Below are positions 28,001 to 36,979 of a stretch of 64,000 nucleotides of DNA, in pieces. The stretch is taken from the NCBI GenBank assembly GCA_018902545.1, contig JAHIQM010000018.1:78419-142418 (forward strand). The letters are read 5' to 3'. Both the position numbers and the translations under genes were made by a program. Each line of letters opens with the position of its first letter. Position 1 is the stretch's first letter. Source of the DNA: Pseudomonadota bacterium. GTDB lineage: Bacteria > Desulfobacterota > Desulfovibrionia > Desulfovibrionales > Desulfomicrobiaceae. The notes under the pieces were generated by a model that searched no databases, was not told the DNA's origin, and was given only the letters and a program-made list of their open reading frames with translations.

Positions 28001-30435
28001 GTCACAAATTCGAACACGGCCGCCTTGCGCGGCTCAAGTTCCATGGAGTCCGGCCGCTTGATGCCCGGATAAAGGGCATAGGCGTGCACGGGGATGCGCT
28101 TTCTGGCGGTCACGCCGCGACCGCCCTGCTCGCGCACGCGGCCGGTGAACTCGGCCCACAGGGCCAGGGGAGGCCTTAGATCCTGCGGGATGTCCACGCT
28201 GAAGGACTCCCGGCCGTCGCTGCCGAGTCGACCTTCCGTGGACAGCAGGGCCAGGGGCTCGAAGGTTCTGCCCGGATCGCCGAAGCTGTACGCTTCAAAG
28301 CCCTTGGGCGCGAAGTCGGCGGCCAGCAGCCTAGCCTTGGCCGTCACGGCGAGGTTCGAGGCGGGCGGGCCGAAAAGATAGCGCGACACGACCTCAAAAG
28401 GCAGGCTTGCCCCAGGTTTACCCGTGGTATCTTCGGAGGCGATCTCCACGCTCAGTCGGTCGGGGATGAATTCCTCGACCTGATACGAATAGGAGCCGAT
28501 GACCTGTCCGCCGCTTGACGCCTGCAGAAGGTAGTTTCCGGTCAGGGACCAGTCCGGGATGTCCAGGCTGAAAGCGGCCATGCCCCGGTCCAGGACCAGG
28601 CTCAGGGTGCGCAGCAGGCGACCTTCGGGATCGAGTTGTTCCACGGTCACGGGCAGGTCCGGCGGTGTGCCGATGCGCCCGTCGCGGACCAGCAACGCGC
28701 CGTCAAGGGTTTCACCGGGCCGGTAGATGTCGCGCTTGCCGTAAAGATAGGCCTGCAGGCCCGCCTCGCCGATGGAGGCGCCGCTGACATCGAGTCCTGT
28801 GGTGTCGATGCGGAAACGGTCCAGAAAGATGAAGCTGAAATCGCTTCCGTGCCTGGCCAGGATCATGGCCGGGGAGCCGAGTTCGTCGTTGTGGCCGGTG
28901 AAGGGGATGCGGGCCAGGCCCTCGGCGTTGGTGCGGCTGGTGCCCAGGATCTGGTTCTTGAAGCTCAGCAGGGTCAGCTCGACCCCGTCCATGGCGCGCA
29001 GGTCCCTGACGGAACTGGACCAGATCAGAAAGCCCGCGCTGTCCTCCTTGGCCACCAGGCCGATGTCCGTGCGCAGGACCCAGCGCGTGGCTCCCCGATA
29101 GTCCGATGGCAGGCTCAGGCCGAGCTTGTACAGGCCCGGGCGCTGATCGGGAATGAGTTCCGATACGGACAGGGTCCGCTTCTGCACCCGGTTCGGCGAG
29201 GAGGTCACGGAAAAGGTTTCGCGGTGGATTTCGCTGCCCAGATGATAGGGCACGGAATCTCGGGCCGCGCCGCCGTCGAAGATGGAATAGCCGTAGTCCT
29301 GGAACATGGCGCTCAGGTTGTTGGGGAAGACCCGGCTTACGGTCAGTTCCACTGTGTCGGCGTTGACGTATTCGAGCTCCAGAAGCCCCTGGCCCTGACG
29401 GGGCAGGAACATGCCCTCGGCGGAGAAGTCCACGCTTGGGGGAAGATCGGGCATGCGCACGGCCTGCTCGAACGCGGTTTCGAGCACCGCCCCGTCCTCG
29501 GCCCGCAGGCCCTTGGCGATGCGCACGGTGCGGGTGCTGCCGGGTTCGAACTTGCCGCTCAAGGAAGCGGTCCTGCCGTGAGCCGAAATGGACAGCGGGG
29601 CATCTGGCGTGAGGGTCAGCAGTTCGCGGATGGCGGCGGCGTTGACCGGCGCGGAGAATTCAAGGTCGATGCGTGCCTGGTCCTTGTCCGACCGGGGGCT
29701 CACGCTGGCCACGCGCAGCAGCGGGTCCAGGCGCAGTTCGATGTCCCGGCGATATTCCCGGCCCAGGGTGATGCTCTTTTCGGCCACGCTCAGTTCCGGG
29801 GCCAGGCGCAGGGTGAGGGTGCGTCCGGCCGCGTCCTTGCGTATGGGCGCGCTGCGAAAGCCGAGGCTGGCCGTGCGCCAGTGGGTCTGCAGAAAAATTT
29901 CGACGGGCTCCCCACCTGCCTCGGTCAGGCTCATGGCGCGCAGCAGGTCTTGCGGGTCCACGGGGGCGTTGAAGACGACGCGGCCCTCCAGTTCGACCAT
30001 ATCCGGCCCGGCGTCGGAGGCCAGTTCGTTCACGGTCATTTCCTGCACGACGAAGCTGCCGGTGCGGATGAGCGCGCTGCGTTCCCCGCGCAGCGAATTT
30101 TCCGGGAAGACCTCGGGGCTCAGGGTCAGGGTGTATTGCATGTCCAGCGGCAAAGGAACCTGGGCCAGAAATTTGAGCGTGTAGGGATTGGCCCAGACCC
30201 ATTGGCCCTCCACGGCGGGTTCGAGGCGGCCCGGTGCGTCCAGCGCACGTGTGGCGTCGGGGACGGGCTCGTCGAACTCCACGGCCACGGTGGTGCGCAT
30301 GAGGCTGTCAAGGCTGACGCTCTCCACAAAAAGGCCTTGCGGCTTGCCGCTCAGGTACAGGTCCTTGAGCAGCCAGGACTGCCCCGCGACGACGAGCAAA
30401 AGCACGACAATGATCCAGTTTTTGGGGGTGGACAT
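25078..30435 (-). CDS. yfhM: Bacterial alpha-2-macroglobulin (YfhM-type)
   Basis: A 1785-residue periplasmic protease trap with repeated MG domains, a bait region and a thioester domain. The thioester motif CAEQ is at about 1329-1332 within YPHGCAEQTVSKAFPL, and the alpha-alpha toroid SGGYAFWPGGGEPDPWVSAYV follows. The N-terminus has a hydrophobic segment (WIIVVLLLVVAGQSWLL) but no lipobox Cys, so unlike E. coli YfhM it is probably anchored by an uncleaved helix rather than by lipid. ATG 30435 has GAGG upstream. Coupled to pbpC, which repairs the cell wall; the pair is thought to guard the periplasm when the envelope is breached. Confidence 0.95.
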   Translation of the reverse strand: MSTPKNWIIVVLLLVVAGQSWLLKDLYLSGKPQGLFVESVSLDSLMRTTVAVEFDEPVPDATRALDAPGRLEPAVEGQWVWANPYTLKFLAQVPLPLDMQYTLTLSPEVFPENSLRGERSALIRTGSFVVQEMTVNELASDAGPDMVELEGRVVFNAPVDPQDLLRAMSLTEAGGEPVEIFLQTHWRTASLGFRSAPIRKDAAGRTLTLRLAPELSVAEKSITLGREYRRDIELRLDPLLRVASVSPRSDKDQARIDLEFSAPVNAAAIRELLTLTPDAPLSISAHGRTASLSGKFEPGSTRTVRIAKGLRAEDGAVLETAFEQAVRMPDLPPSVDFSAEGMFLPRQGQGLLELEYVNADTVELTVSRVFPNNLSAMFQDYGYSIFDGGAARDSVPYHLGSEIHRETFSVTSSPNRVQKRTLSVSELIPDQRPGLYKLGLSLPSDYRGATRWVLRTDIGLVAKEDSAGFLIWSSSVRDLRAMDGVELTLLSFKNQILGTSRTNAEGLARIPFTGHNDELGSPAMILARHGSDFSFIFLDRFRIDTTGLDVSGASIGEAGLQAYLYGKRDIYRPGETLDGALLVRDGRIGTPPDLPVTVEQLDPEGRLLRTLSLVLDRGMAAFSLDIPDWSLTGNYLLQASSGGQVIGSYSYQVEEFIPDRLSVEIASEDTTGKPGASLPFEVVSRYLFGPPASNLAVTAKARLLAADFAPKGFEAYSFGDPGRTFEPLALLSTEGRLGSDGRESFSVDIPQDLRPPLALWAEFTGRVREQGGRGVTARKRIPVHAYALYPGIKRPDSMELEPRKAAVFEFVTVSPEGQRVKHPELVATLFQDQWQTVMRKTQSGFSYESVRNPVEVSTQRVSPGEGGGSFSITPPDYGSYRIRLGDPSSGAVSELEFYCGGWGYSPWAVKNPARLELVTDKEGYQAGETASVQIRSPFAGKALVTVEGRNVEFMQLVELDGNTGQVRIPVREEWQPGAYITATLIRPGADIAPGSAGRAFGATALFVDSLSNRMSLRIDAPAEVRPLTDLELKVQAEPHSRVTVAVVDEGIMQLAGGKNPDPFAHFYAKRALDVISYDNFAFMFPHVGAARPLAGGGDDLGGASSFMRTEGIRRVKPVTFWSGVLDTDNSGAIIHRVSLPDFQGALRIVAVGNQGKRFGTSTAMTRVRTPLVLTPTLPRFLSLGDEIEIPLTLRNDTPLAGSFQIGASITGPATLGSMPGPLTLEPGREDTVYLPLRCGMEEGKITLSFTATGGGETATAGEELDQRSPLPVTRTMRSTVLDAGSGEIDAPVADSFLPGSVKRAVRLSTRPLLRYSGHLETLLGYPHGCAEQTVSKAFPLLHFGALARELAPERFNATAPAGLVQTAIRRLQSMQTASGGYAFWPGGGEPDPWVSAYVCHFLLEARQAGHTIPGRMLESAFYYLGSLTNPAPGSTGQQVEQAAYALYVLALGKRSDLGSQDYLRATFEKSLGGVARTLLAGAYLETANHGAGFELLHTAPAIDDSRRESGGNLGSGLRDRALIALVLLKNIPDDPRLPELMTRLSAELAGDRWHSTQETSLAFMALGKYLGLLDDSRPFAGTVAWPEGAQIFADTKLFMREGILTSGAITLDKTPADRTVFATVLTSATPRADAHAPVSQGLEVEQTLLRDDGSALEENSVRQGELIVMRTRVRSTSGPVDNVVVQSLLPAGLEVENPRLATTERLDWMGEEASLEGHQDLRDDRVLVFTSLDGNGWKTGYSVLRAVTPGQFTLPPAQAEAMYIPSLRAAGPLSRITVEKEAPRP

Positions 30436-30573
30436 GTAAACCTCGCGCCCAGGATAAAATGTTTTCCGGTGCTCATGGTCTGGCAAGGACCAGCTTAAAA
30501 AGCAAGGCCCGGCTTTTCAATGGGCAGGCTTTGCTCTACATGACCTGCATACACATTCTGCCATGGAGGAATC

Positions 30574-31128
30574 ATGATCGCTTTTCTTGTCTTGCTTGCC
30601 CTCGCGGTCGCCATTTTGCTGTGGGCCATCCTTATTTACAACGCCCTGGTGCGCATGCGCAACATGGTCCAGGAGGCCTGGAGCGGGATCGACGTGCAGC
30701 TCAAGCGGCGCACGGATCTGATTCCCAATCTCGTGTCCACGGTCAAGGGATACGCCGAGCATGAAAAGGGCACGCTGGAAGAGGTCATCCGGCTGCGCGG
30801 CCTGGCCCAGAACGCCCATGGCGTCGGTGAGACGGCCCATGCCCAGGGGCTGCTGGGCGCGGCCCTGGGCAAGCTCTTCGCCCTGGCCGAGAATTATCCC
30901 GAGCTCAAGGCCAACGCCAATTTCGCGCAGCTGCAGGCTTCCCTCGGCGAGATCGAGGAGCAGGTCCAGCTGGCACGGCGCTACTACAACGGGGCGGTGC
31001 GCAACCTGAACATCGCGGTGGAGTCCTTTCCGTCCAATCTGGTGGCCGGGCGTTTTGGTTTTGAAAAGGCGGAATTCTTCGAGCTGGAAAGTCCCGCGGA
31101 GCGGGCCGTGCCCAAGGTGGAATTCTAG
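30574..31128 (+). CDS. lemA: LemA family protein
   Basis: 184 residues. N-terminal helix (2-22), then the LemA core: YNALVRMRNMVQEAWSGIDVQLKRRTDLIPNL, a coiled-coil region with LFALAENYPELKAN, and RRYYNGAVRNLNIAVESFPSN with a C-terminal FFELESP. GGAGG precedes ATG 30574. Membrane-associated, function unclear; it is typically next to DUF2207 or TPM-domain proteins, as here (one base to the next gene). Divergent from the alpha-2-macroglobulin gene. Confidence 0.94.
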   Translation: MIAFLVLLALAVAILLWAILIYNALVRMRNMVQEAWSGIDVQLKRRTDLIPNLVSTVKGYAEHEKGTLEEVIRLRGLAQNAHGVGETAHAQGLLGAALGKLFALAENYPELKANANFAQLQASLGEIEEQVQLARRYYNGAVRNLNIAVESFPSNLVAGRFGFEKAEFFELESPAERAVPKVEF

Positions 31129-31129
31129 G

Positions 31130-33004
31130 ATGGCAGGCCTGCGGATACTCTTGGCCGCGCTCATCGCGCTCTTGTGCTGCGCACCGGTGCAGGCCGAAAC
31201 CGAACGCATCCTCGACTTTTCCTCCCTGGTCCTCATTGATCCCGACGGGTCCATGGTGGTCTCGGAGACCATCACCGTGCAGGCCACGGGGGATCAGATC
31301 AAACGCGGCATCGTGCGCGAGTTCCCCACCATCTATCAGGGGCGCGGAGGCCAGCGGGTGCGAGTGGGCTTCACGCTGCTCGAGGTCAAGCGCGACGGGG
31401 TAGGCGAAGCCTATCACACCGAGGAGAAATCCAACGGCGTGGCCATCTATGTCGGCAGCAAGGATGTCTTTTTGCAGCCGGGGCGATATTCCTACACCCT
31501 CATATACCGCACCACCAGACAGCTGGGTTTTTTTGACGGGCACGACGAGCTTTACTGGAACGTGAACGGCAACGGCTGGCGGCTGCCCCTGGACCGGGTC
31601 AGCTGCGAGGTGCGCCTGCCGGGCGAAGCCCGGGCCCTGGAGGCCGTGGCCTACGAAGGACCCATGGGCAGCACGGACAGTCGCGTTGTTCCCGCGCAGG
31701 GCCAGCACGAGGTGCGGTTCTCCTCCTCGCGGCCCTACGCCCCCGGCGAGGGCCTGACCATCGCCGTGTCCTGGCCCAAGGGGTACGTTGCCCCGCCTTC
31801 GGCCAGCGAACAGGCGGCGCGGGTCATGGCCGAAGGCGGCGGCCTGCTCCCGGTGGGTCTGGGGATGGTTTTTCTTTTTGTCTATTATATCCTGGCCTGG
31901 ATGAAGGTCGGCCGCGACCCGGAAAGGGGCGTGATCATCCCCCGCTTTGTTCCGCCGCATGGTTTTTCTCCGGCCATGGTGCGCATGCTGTGGCGCATGA
32001 AGTTCGACAACACGGCCTACACCGCGGCGGTGATCAATATGGCGGTCAAGGGCGCGTTGACCATAAAGGACAATGCGAAGATGCGCCTTGATCTGGCCGA
32101 TCAGGCTCCGGCCGGTCTGTCCATCGGAGAGCGGGCGGTTTTTGACGAGCTGCGCAGGGCCGGGACGAGCATCGAGCTTAAAAACGTCAACCACCGGGTG
32201 CTCAGCCGCGCCAGGCAGGCCATAAAGGACAAGCTTCGCCGCGAGTTGTCGTCCAATTATTTCCTGACCAATACGGGCTGGATCCTGCCCGGCCTCGCCA
32301 TCACCCTGCTCACGGTTGCGGGCATGGCCTGGGCCGCGCCCGTGCCTCCCGAACTGCTTTTCATCTGCATCTGGCTGACGGCGTGGACGTTCGGCTGTTT
32401 CATGCTCGTGCGTCAGGTGGGCACGGCGTGGCGGGCCCGTGGCGTCAGGGGCAAATTCGCGGCCGTGGTGCTGTCTGTCTTCGCGGTGCCGTTCTTGTTC
32501 GCGGAGGCGGCGGGTTTGTGGGTTCTGGTCAGTCTGGCCGGGCTTGCGCCCACGCTCGGATTTGGGACCATGATCCTTATGAACGCCCTGTTCTACGAGC
32601 TCTTGAAAGCGCCGACGCTCATCGGCCGCAAGACCCTGGACGAGATCGAAGGGTTCAAACTCTATCTGTCCGTGGCGGAGGAGGATCGGCTGAATTTCAT
32701 CCACCCCCCGGACGAGACTCCCGAGCTGTTCGAGAAATTCCTGCCCTACGCCATTGCCCTTGGCGTGGAGAATCAGTGGGGAGAGCGGTTCGCGCGCCTG
32801 CTGGACCAGGCCGGGTATCAGCCTGGGTGGTACGTCGGCAGCCACTGGGACCGGGTTCATCCCGGCGCTTTCGCCACAAGTCTGGGGCGGGGCATGCAGG
32901 CCGCCGTATCCTCCGCTTCTCAGGCCCCGGGCAGTTCCTCGGGCATGGGCGGGGGTGGCTCGTCCGGAGGCGGCGGCGGTGGCGGAGGCGGCGGGGGTTG
33001 GTGA
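31130..33004 (+). CDS. DUF2207 membrane protein with Gly-rich tail
   Basis: 624 residues. Signal peptide (cleavage near VQA-ET), an extracytoplasmic beta-rich DUF2207 domain (about 23-225, with SSLVLIDPDGSMVVSETITV and DGHDELYWNVNGNGW), TM near 240, cytosolic part, two or more further TM helices (about 385-490) and a tail of Ser/Gly ending in a run of Gly then Trp. ATG 31130 has AAGGTGG upstream, inside lemA. The lemA-DUF2207 pair is widespread; its function is unknown. Confidence 0.9.
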   Translation: MAGLRILLAALIALLCCAPVQAETERILDFSSLVLIDPDGSMVVSETITVQATGDQIKRGIVREFPTIYQGRGGQRVRVGFTLLEVKRDGVGEAYHTEEKSNGVAIYVGSKDVFLQPGRYSYTLIYRTTRQLGFFDGHDELYWNVNGNGWRLPLDRVSCEVRLPGEARALEAVAYEGPMGSTDSRVVPAQGQHEVRFSSSRPYAPGEGLTIAVSWPKGYVAPPSASEQAARVMAEGGGLLPVGLGMVFLFVYYILAWMKVGRDPERGVIIPRFVPPHGFSPAMVRMLWRMKFDNTAYTAAVINMAVKGALTIKDNAKMRLDLADQAPAGLSIGERAVFDELRRAGTSIELKNVNHRVLSRARQAIKDKLRRELSSNYFLTNTGWILPGLAITLLTVAGMAWAAPVPPELLFICIWLTAWTFGCFMLVRQVGTAWRARGVRGKFAAVVLSVFAVPFLFAEAAGLWVLVSLAGLAPTLGFGTMILMNALFYELLKAPTLIGRKTLDEIEGFKLYLSVAEEDRLNFIHPPDETPELFEKFLPYAIALGVENQWGERFARLLDQAGYQPGWYVGSHWDRVHPGAFATSLGRGMQAAVSSASQAPGSSSGMGGGGSSGGGGGGGGGGGW

Positions 33005-33026
33005 TGCCGCGCTAGTGCTGAAGAGT

Positions 33027-33072
33027 GAAATGCACGAGGGCCGATCCGTTTGGATCGGCCCTCGTGCATTTC
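33027..33072. terminator. Bidirectional terminator, perfect 21-bp hairpin
   Basis: Left arm 33027-33047 (starts GAAATGCACGAGGG) and right arm 33052-33072 are perfect reverse complements with loop GTTT. It lies between the convergent DUF2207 and HDOD genes. A-rich and T-rich arm ends give short T runs on both strands. Confidence 0.85.
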
Positions 33073-33106
33073 AAGGCGGGCGGGTGGTGCGAACTCTTCG
33101 CGCGGC

Positions 33107-33958
33107 TCAGTCCATATCCTTCACGAAATCCACATAATCCTCCACGGTCAGCTCCAGTTCGGCGACTTTGATCTCGGAGAGGTCCAACTGGATCGCCTCC
33201 GGACTGGTGGCCAGGTCGATATCCGGGGTGTGCATGATCCCGATCCCGGCCTTGGCCAGGACCTTGTTGGCCAGACTGACGATGGGCAGGACAATGTCCT
33301 GGCCGTCCATGCTTTCGTCGTGGTGATGCTCGGCTACAGTGCAGTAGATTTCGGGCAGGTTCCAGCTCTTGAGCAGCTGCGCGCCGAGGCTCTGGTGCAG
33401 CGTGTCGAGGACCTCTTCGATGAAGGTCTGGGGTACGTTGTCGGCTATCTGTCCGCTTTTTTTCAATTCCGCGATGGCCATGAGCAAAAAGGCCTTGCCG
33501 ATGTCATGCAGTAGTCCTGCGAAAAATGCCTCGTTCATCTTGCTCGGCAGCCGGCACTCCTTGGCGATCCACTTGGCTCCCAGCGCGCAAGCCACCGAGT
33601 GGACCCAGAGCTGGTCCATGTATTCCCGGATAAAGGGGTCTTGGGTGTTGAAAGACTGTTTCTGGGTCAGCAGGACGACCAGGTTTGACACCTCGGACAG
33701 ACCGAGGCGGACCATGGCGTTTCTGACCGTGGTCACTTCGACCATGCCTCGGTAAAAAGCCGAGTTGGCCACCTTGAGGAGTTGGCCGCTCAGGGCCGGA
33801 TCGCGCAGTATCTGCTTCTCGATGACCTGCATGTCCGGGTCCGGTTTGGCCATTTCCTGCTGGATGGCGAGCCCGGTGCGGTTGAAGGCCGGAAGCTGCG
33901 CCTTTTCGGAGCTCACATGCTCTTTTAGGATTTCGATAAAGGATTTGGCCTCGTTCAT
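33107..33958 (-). CDS. HDOD-domain protein
   Basis: 283 residues, one HDOD domain (about 15-215): ILRDPALSGQLLKVANSAFYRG, VRNAMVRLGLSEVSNLVVLL, AFFAGLLHDIGKAFLLMA and VAEHHHDE. HDOD proteins are non-catalytic or poorly catalytic relatives of HD phosphohydrolases used in signalling; HD in LLHDIGK is present here. ATG 33958 has GGAG inside the end of the ATPase gene, two bases after its stop, so it is coupled to that gene. Confidence 0.92.
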   Translation of the reverse strand: MNEAKSFIEILKEHVSSEKAQLPAFNRTGLAIQQEMAKPDPDMQVIEKQILRDPALSGQLLKVANSAFYRGMVEVTTVRNAMVRLGLSEVSNLVVLLTQKQSFNTQDPFIREYMDQLWVHSVACALGAKWIAKECRLPSKMNEAFFAGLLHDIGKAFLLMAIAELKKSGQIADNVPQTFIEEVLDTLHQSLGAQLLKSWNLPEIYCTVAEHHHDESMDGQDIVLPIVSLANKVLAKAGIGIMHTPDIDLATSPEAIQLDLSEIKVAELELTVEDYVDFVKDMD

Positions 33959-33960
33959 GT

Positions 33961-35838
33961 CTATACTCCGAGCAGGCGGCGGGTTTCTTCCAGCGGGCGG
34001 GGTTTAAGTACTAGCGGCAGACAGCGCATGACCTCTTCCAGAGTGGTCAGGCCTTCGGAGGCCTTGGCCAGCCCTTCCTCAAACAGGGTCACAAGTCCTG
34101 CGCTTTCCAGTGCGATCTTGCGGATGTCGAAGCTGGTGCGCCGTTCCAGAATGGCCGAGCGGACCATTTCATCGAGGATGAGCAGTTCAAAGACCGCGAG
34201 GCGCCCCCGGTAACCCGTGTAGCGACAGTGCGAGCATCCCGCGCCCTTGCGGAAATTGGAGCCCTGGATCGTGGCCTGCGTGTAGCCGAAAAGCTGCAGT
34301 TCGCCGGGACTTGGTTTGTATGGCTGGGAGCATTCCGGGCAAATCCGCCTGAGCAGGCGCTGCGCGACCACGCTGACCACGGTGGAAGAGATGAGGAAGG
34401 CCTCGATGTCCATGTTCATGAGCCGGATCAGCCCGCCGATGGAGTCTTCGGTGTGGAAGGTCGTCAGGACCTTGTGCCCGGTCAGGGCGGCCTGCACGGC
34501 CACCTCGGCCGAATAGTTGTCCCGGATCTCGCCGATGAGAATGACGTCGGGGTCCTGGCGCACGATGTGGCGCAGGGTTTCCTCGAAGGTCAGGTTGATC
34601 TTGGGGTCGATGGAGCACTGGGAAATGCCGGGGATGACGTATTCGACGGGCTCTTCGGCGGTGATGATCGACAAAAGCGGTGTGTTCAGGTGGTGGATGC
34701 AGCTGTAGACCGTGGTCGTCTTGCCCGATCCGGTGGGGCCGGTGATGATCACGACGCCGCTGGGTCTGGACAGCGCTCCGTCGAGGAAACGCTTGAGAAT
34801 TTTCGGGTACATCCCGACGCTTGCGATGTCGATGAGGTTGCCCTGGCGGTTCAGCAGACGCAGGACGATGGCCTCGCCGTGGATGGTCACGTAAAAGGAG
34901 GCGCGCATGTCGAGTTCGCCGCCGGGATATTCGAACAGGATGCGTCCGCCCTGGTGGCGGCGCTTCTCGGCGATGTCCGCCTTGCACATGATCTTGATGC
35001 GGCTTGAGATGTTGGGGATGATCTCGCGCGGGTAGTCCTTGTAGGGTTCGAGCACCCCGTCACGGCGGAAGCGGATGCGCAGGCGGTCCGGGAGCGGCTC
35101 CATGTGGATGTCGCTGACGTCGAGCTCGATGGCGTCGAGGATGATGCGTTCGACAATGCCGGAGGCCGAGTCGTCGTCGACGGATTCCTTGGCCTGGGCT
35201 CCGCGCTCAAAACGCTGATATGTCTCGACGATGGATTCGCGCGTGGCGATGGCCGGCAGGATTCCTTCGGGAAAGATGGTGCGGGCTTCTTCCTGGTCAT
35301 CCATGTCCAGGACGTTGGCAAACGCCACGACGACCTGGTGGTCCTGCCGCTCGATGGGCACGTAGGCCGCCTTGCTCCGGTACGCCACGGGAACCTGGTG
35401 CAGCAGGGAAATGTCAAGCGGCGCAAACCTGGGGTCGATGAAGGGATAGCCCAGCTGCAGCGAGAGGGCTTCCAGGAGTTTGAATTCCTTGATGAAGTTG
35501 TTGTTGACCAGGACTTCGCCCAGTTTCTGCGAGGTTTGGCTCGTGCGCTGGATCTGAAAGGCAGCTTCGAGGTCGCCTTCACTGATGAGGCCCATTTCCA
35601 CCAGCAGGCTACCGATGCGCATGGACAGTTTGTTCTTGCGGATTGCCGCCGTGACGTTCTCGTCGGTTACGTAGCCGAGCTCCTTGACAATTTCGAGCAG
35701 TGGCTTGGGACGCACCAGCTTTGTGCGCAGCCGCGAGGCATGGACGGCCTGTTTCTCCGTGAGCAGTCCTTCCTTTATGAGAATGTCGATGAGCTCGCCG
35801 TGGGTGTTCTGACTCTTCGTGGGTGTGTCCTCGGGCAT
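33961..35838 (-). CDS. Orphan GspE/PilB-like ATPase with MshEN-type N-terminal repeats
   Basis: 625 residues. The N-terminus (about 70-135) has two MshEN-like motifs, RIGSLLVEMGLISEGDL and KLGEVLVNNNFIKEFKLL, a fold that in MshE binds c-di-GMP. The ATPase has Walker A GPTGSGKTTT (367-376), Asp box, Walker B VILIGEIRD, His box LTTFHTEDS and a zinc site C500/C503 and C535/C538. All motor motifs are intact. ATG 35838 has GGAG upstream. No pilin, secretin, GspF or peptidase gene is nearby; neighbours are an HDOD protein and a histidine kinase. It may serve a pilus or secretion system encoded elsewhere. Confidence 0.92.
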   Translation of the reverse strand: MPEDTPTKSQNTHGELIDILIKEGLLTEKQAVHASRLRTKLVRPKPLLEIVKELGYVTDENVTAAIRKNKLSMRIGSLLVEMGLISEGDLEAAFQIQRTSQTSQKLGEVLVNNNFIKEFKLLEALSLQLGYPFIDPRFAPLDISLLHQVPVAYRSKAAYVPIERQDHQVVVAFANVLDMDDQEEARTIFPEGILPAIATRESIVETYQRFERGAQAKESVDDDSASGIVERIILDAIELDVSDIHMEPLPDRLRIRFRRDGVLEPYKDYPREIIPNISSRIKIMCKADIAEKRRHQGGRILFEYPGGELDMRASFYVTIHGEAIVLRLLNRQGNLIDIASVGMYPKILKRFLDGALSRPSGVVIITGPTGSGKTTTVYSCIHHLNTPLLSIITAEEPVEYVIPGISQCSIDPKINLTFEETLRHIVRQDPDVILIGEIRDNYSAEVAVQAALTGHKVLTTFHTEDSIGGLIRLMNMDIEAFLISSTVVSVVAQRLLRRICPECSQPYKPSPGELQLFGYTQATIQGSNFRKGAGCSHCRYTGYRGRLAVFELLILDEMVRSAILERRTSFDIRKIALESAGLVTLFEEGLAKASEGLTTLEEVMRCLPLVLKPRPLEETRRLLGV

Positions 35839-35939
35839 GGGTGCTCCGCGTTGTGAGATGATTCCTGTCAAAAGGTCTTACAGAGAGAAGATTGTGGAGT
35901 CAAATTGAAGGGATGCGTGAGTCCTGTCATACCGGGCGC

Positions 35940-36959
35940 CTAATCCTTGGCGTGCTGGGGCAGGTACACGTGAAAAACGCAGCCTTGTCCGGACACGGAC
36001 TCGACGCTGATGGACCCGCCCATCTTGGTCAGGATATCGCGGCATATGGACAAGCCCAGACCCGTACCCTTGCCGGCATCCTTGGTGGTGAAAAAAGGTT
36101 CAAAAATATCGGGCAGGATGTGTGCGGGGATGCCGTGGCCGTTGTCTTCGACATCGATGCGAATGAACTTGCCCTCGCGCACGGACTTCAGCTGGACTAC
36201 CCCAACGTCCTTTTCGATGGCATCGATGGAGTTGTTCACAAGGTTCAAGATGATCTGCTGAATCTCCGTGGGCGAGCACTCGACGTCTCCCGCCTGCGGG
36301 TCGAGGCTCAGCCGCACTTCCACATCCCGGTATTTGGCTTTCTGGCGCGCGAATCCGGCGATGTCTTCCAGCAGGCTGTTGATGTGCGCCACATTGGCGT
36401 TGCTGTCGGCCTTGCGGGCGAAACTCAGCAGCTTGTGCGTGATCTCGCGGCAGCGATGGCCCTGGGTGGCGATGGTCTGCAGGGACAACGTAATCTCGGC
36501 CATGTTTTCACTGCTGAGCGGGTCGTCCGATTTGAGCAGGTCCTGAATCCAGCCCGCGTTCTCCATCATGATGGCCAGGGGGTTGTTGATCTCGTGCGCG
36601 ACTCCGGCCGCGAGTTCGCCGATGGCGGCAAGCTTGCCTGCATCGAAGACGTGCTTCTGCATCCGGCGCAGTTCGAGTTCGGCCCGCAGCAGACGCCTTT
36701 TTGTGCGTCCGGCCAGAACCAGGGCCGTAACAAGCATGCCAGCGCAACCAAGCAGGATGATGCCCCCGGCCAGCAGGGCCAGATGCTTTTCCTCCGCCGA
36801 TGCGTCGCGCAGCACATAGGCGACGAGTCCTGCGCACAGGAGCGCTGCTACGACCGCTACGATGGTCAGGGCCGTCTGCCGGCTGTCAGTGGTGCGGGTC
36901 GCAGGGCCTGAATTATCGGGCAGCCCTGTGTTTTCGGTATCGGAAAGGGGATGGGTCAT
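35940..36959 (-). CDS. Membrane histidine kinase without recognisable sensor
   Basis: 339 residues. Two TM helices (about 29-49 and 59-83) with a very short loop, then HisKA with H122 (GVAHEINNPLAI) and HATPase (ILNLVNNSIDAI, DNGHGIP, GKGTGLGLSICRDIL). A short-loop two-TM input suggests sensing within the membrane or through a partner. No response regulator is adjacent. It lies 101 bases upstream of the ATPase gene on the same strand, so may be co-transcribed. Confidence 0.9.
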   Translation of the reverse strand: MTHPLSDTENTGLPDNSGPATRTTDSRQTALTIVAVVAALLCAGLVAYVLRDASAEEKHLALLAGGIILLGCAGMLVTALVLAGRTKRRLLRAELELRRMQKHVFDAGKLAAIGELAAGVAHEINNPLAIMMENAGWIQDLLKSDDPLSSENMAEITLSLQTIATQGHRCREITHKLLSFARKADSNANVAHINSLLEDIAGFARQKAKYRDVEVRLSLDPQAGDVECSPTEIQQIILNLVNNSIDAIEKDVGVVQLKSVREGKFIRIDVEDNGHGIPAHILPDIFEPFFTTKDAGKGTGLGLSICRDILTKMGGSISVESVSGQGCVFHVYLPQHAKD

Positions 36960-36979
36960 TGTCCGTCCGAAGGATGGGG

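Noticed and set aside
28636..30498. Long open frame of 620 codons on the plus strand
   Set aside because: It is antisense to the alpha-2-macroglobulin gene; the translation has no domain and reflects GC-rich codon shadowing.
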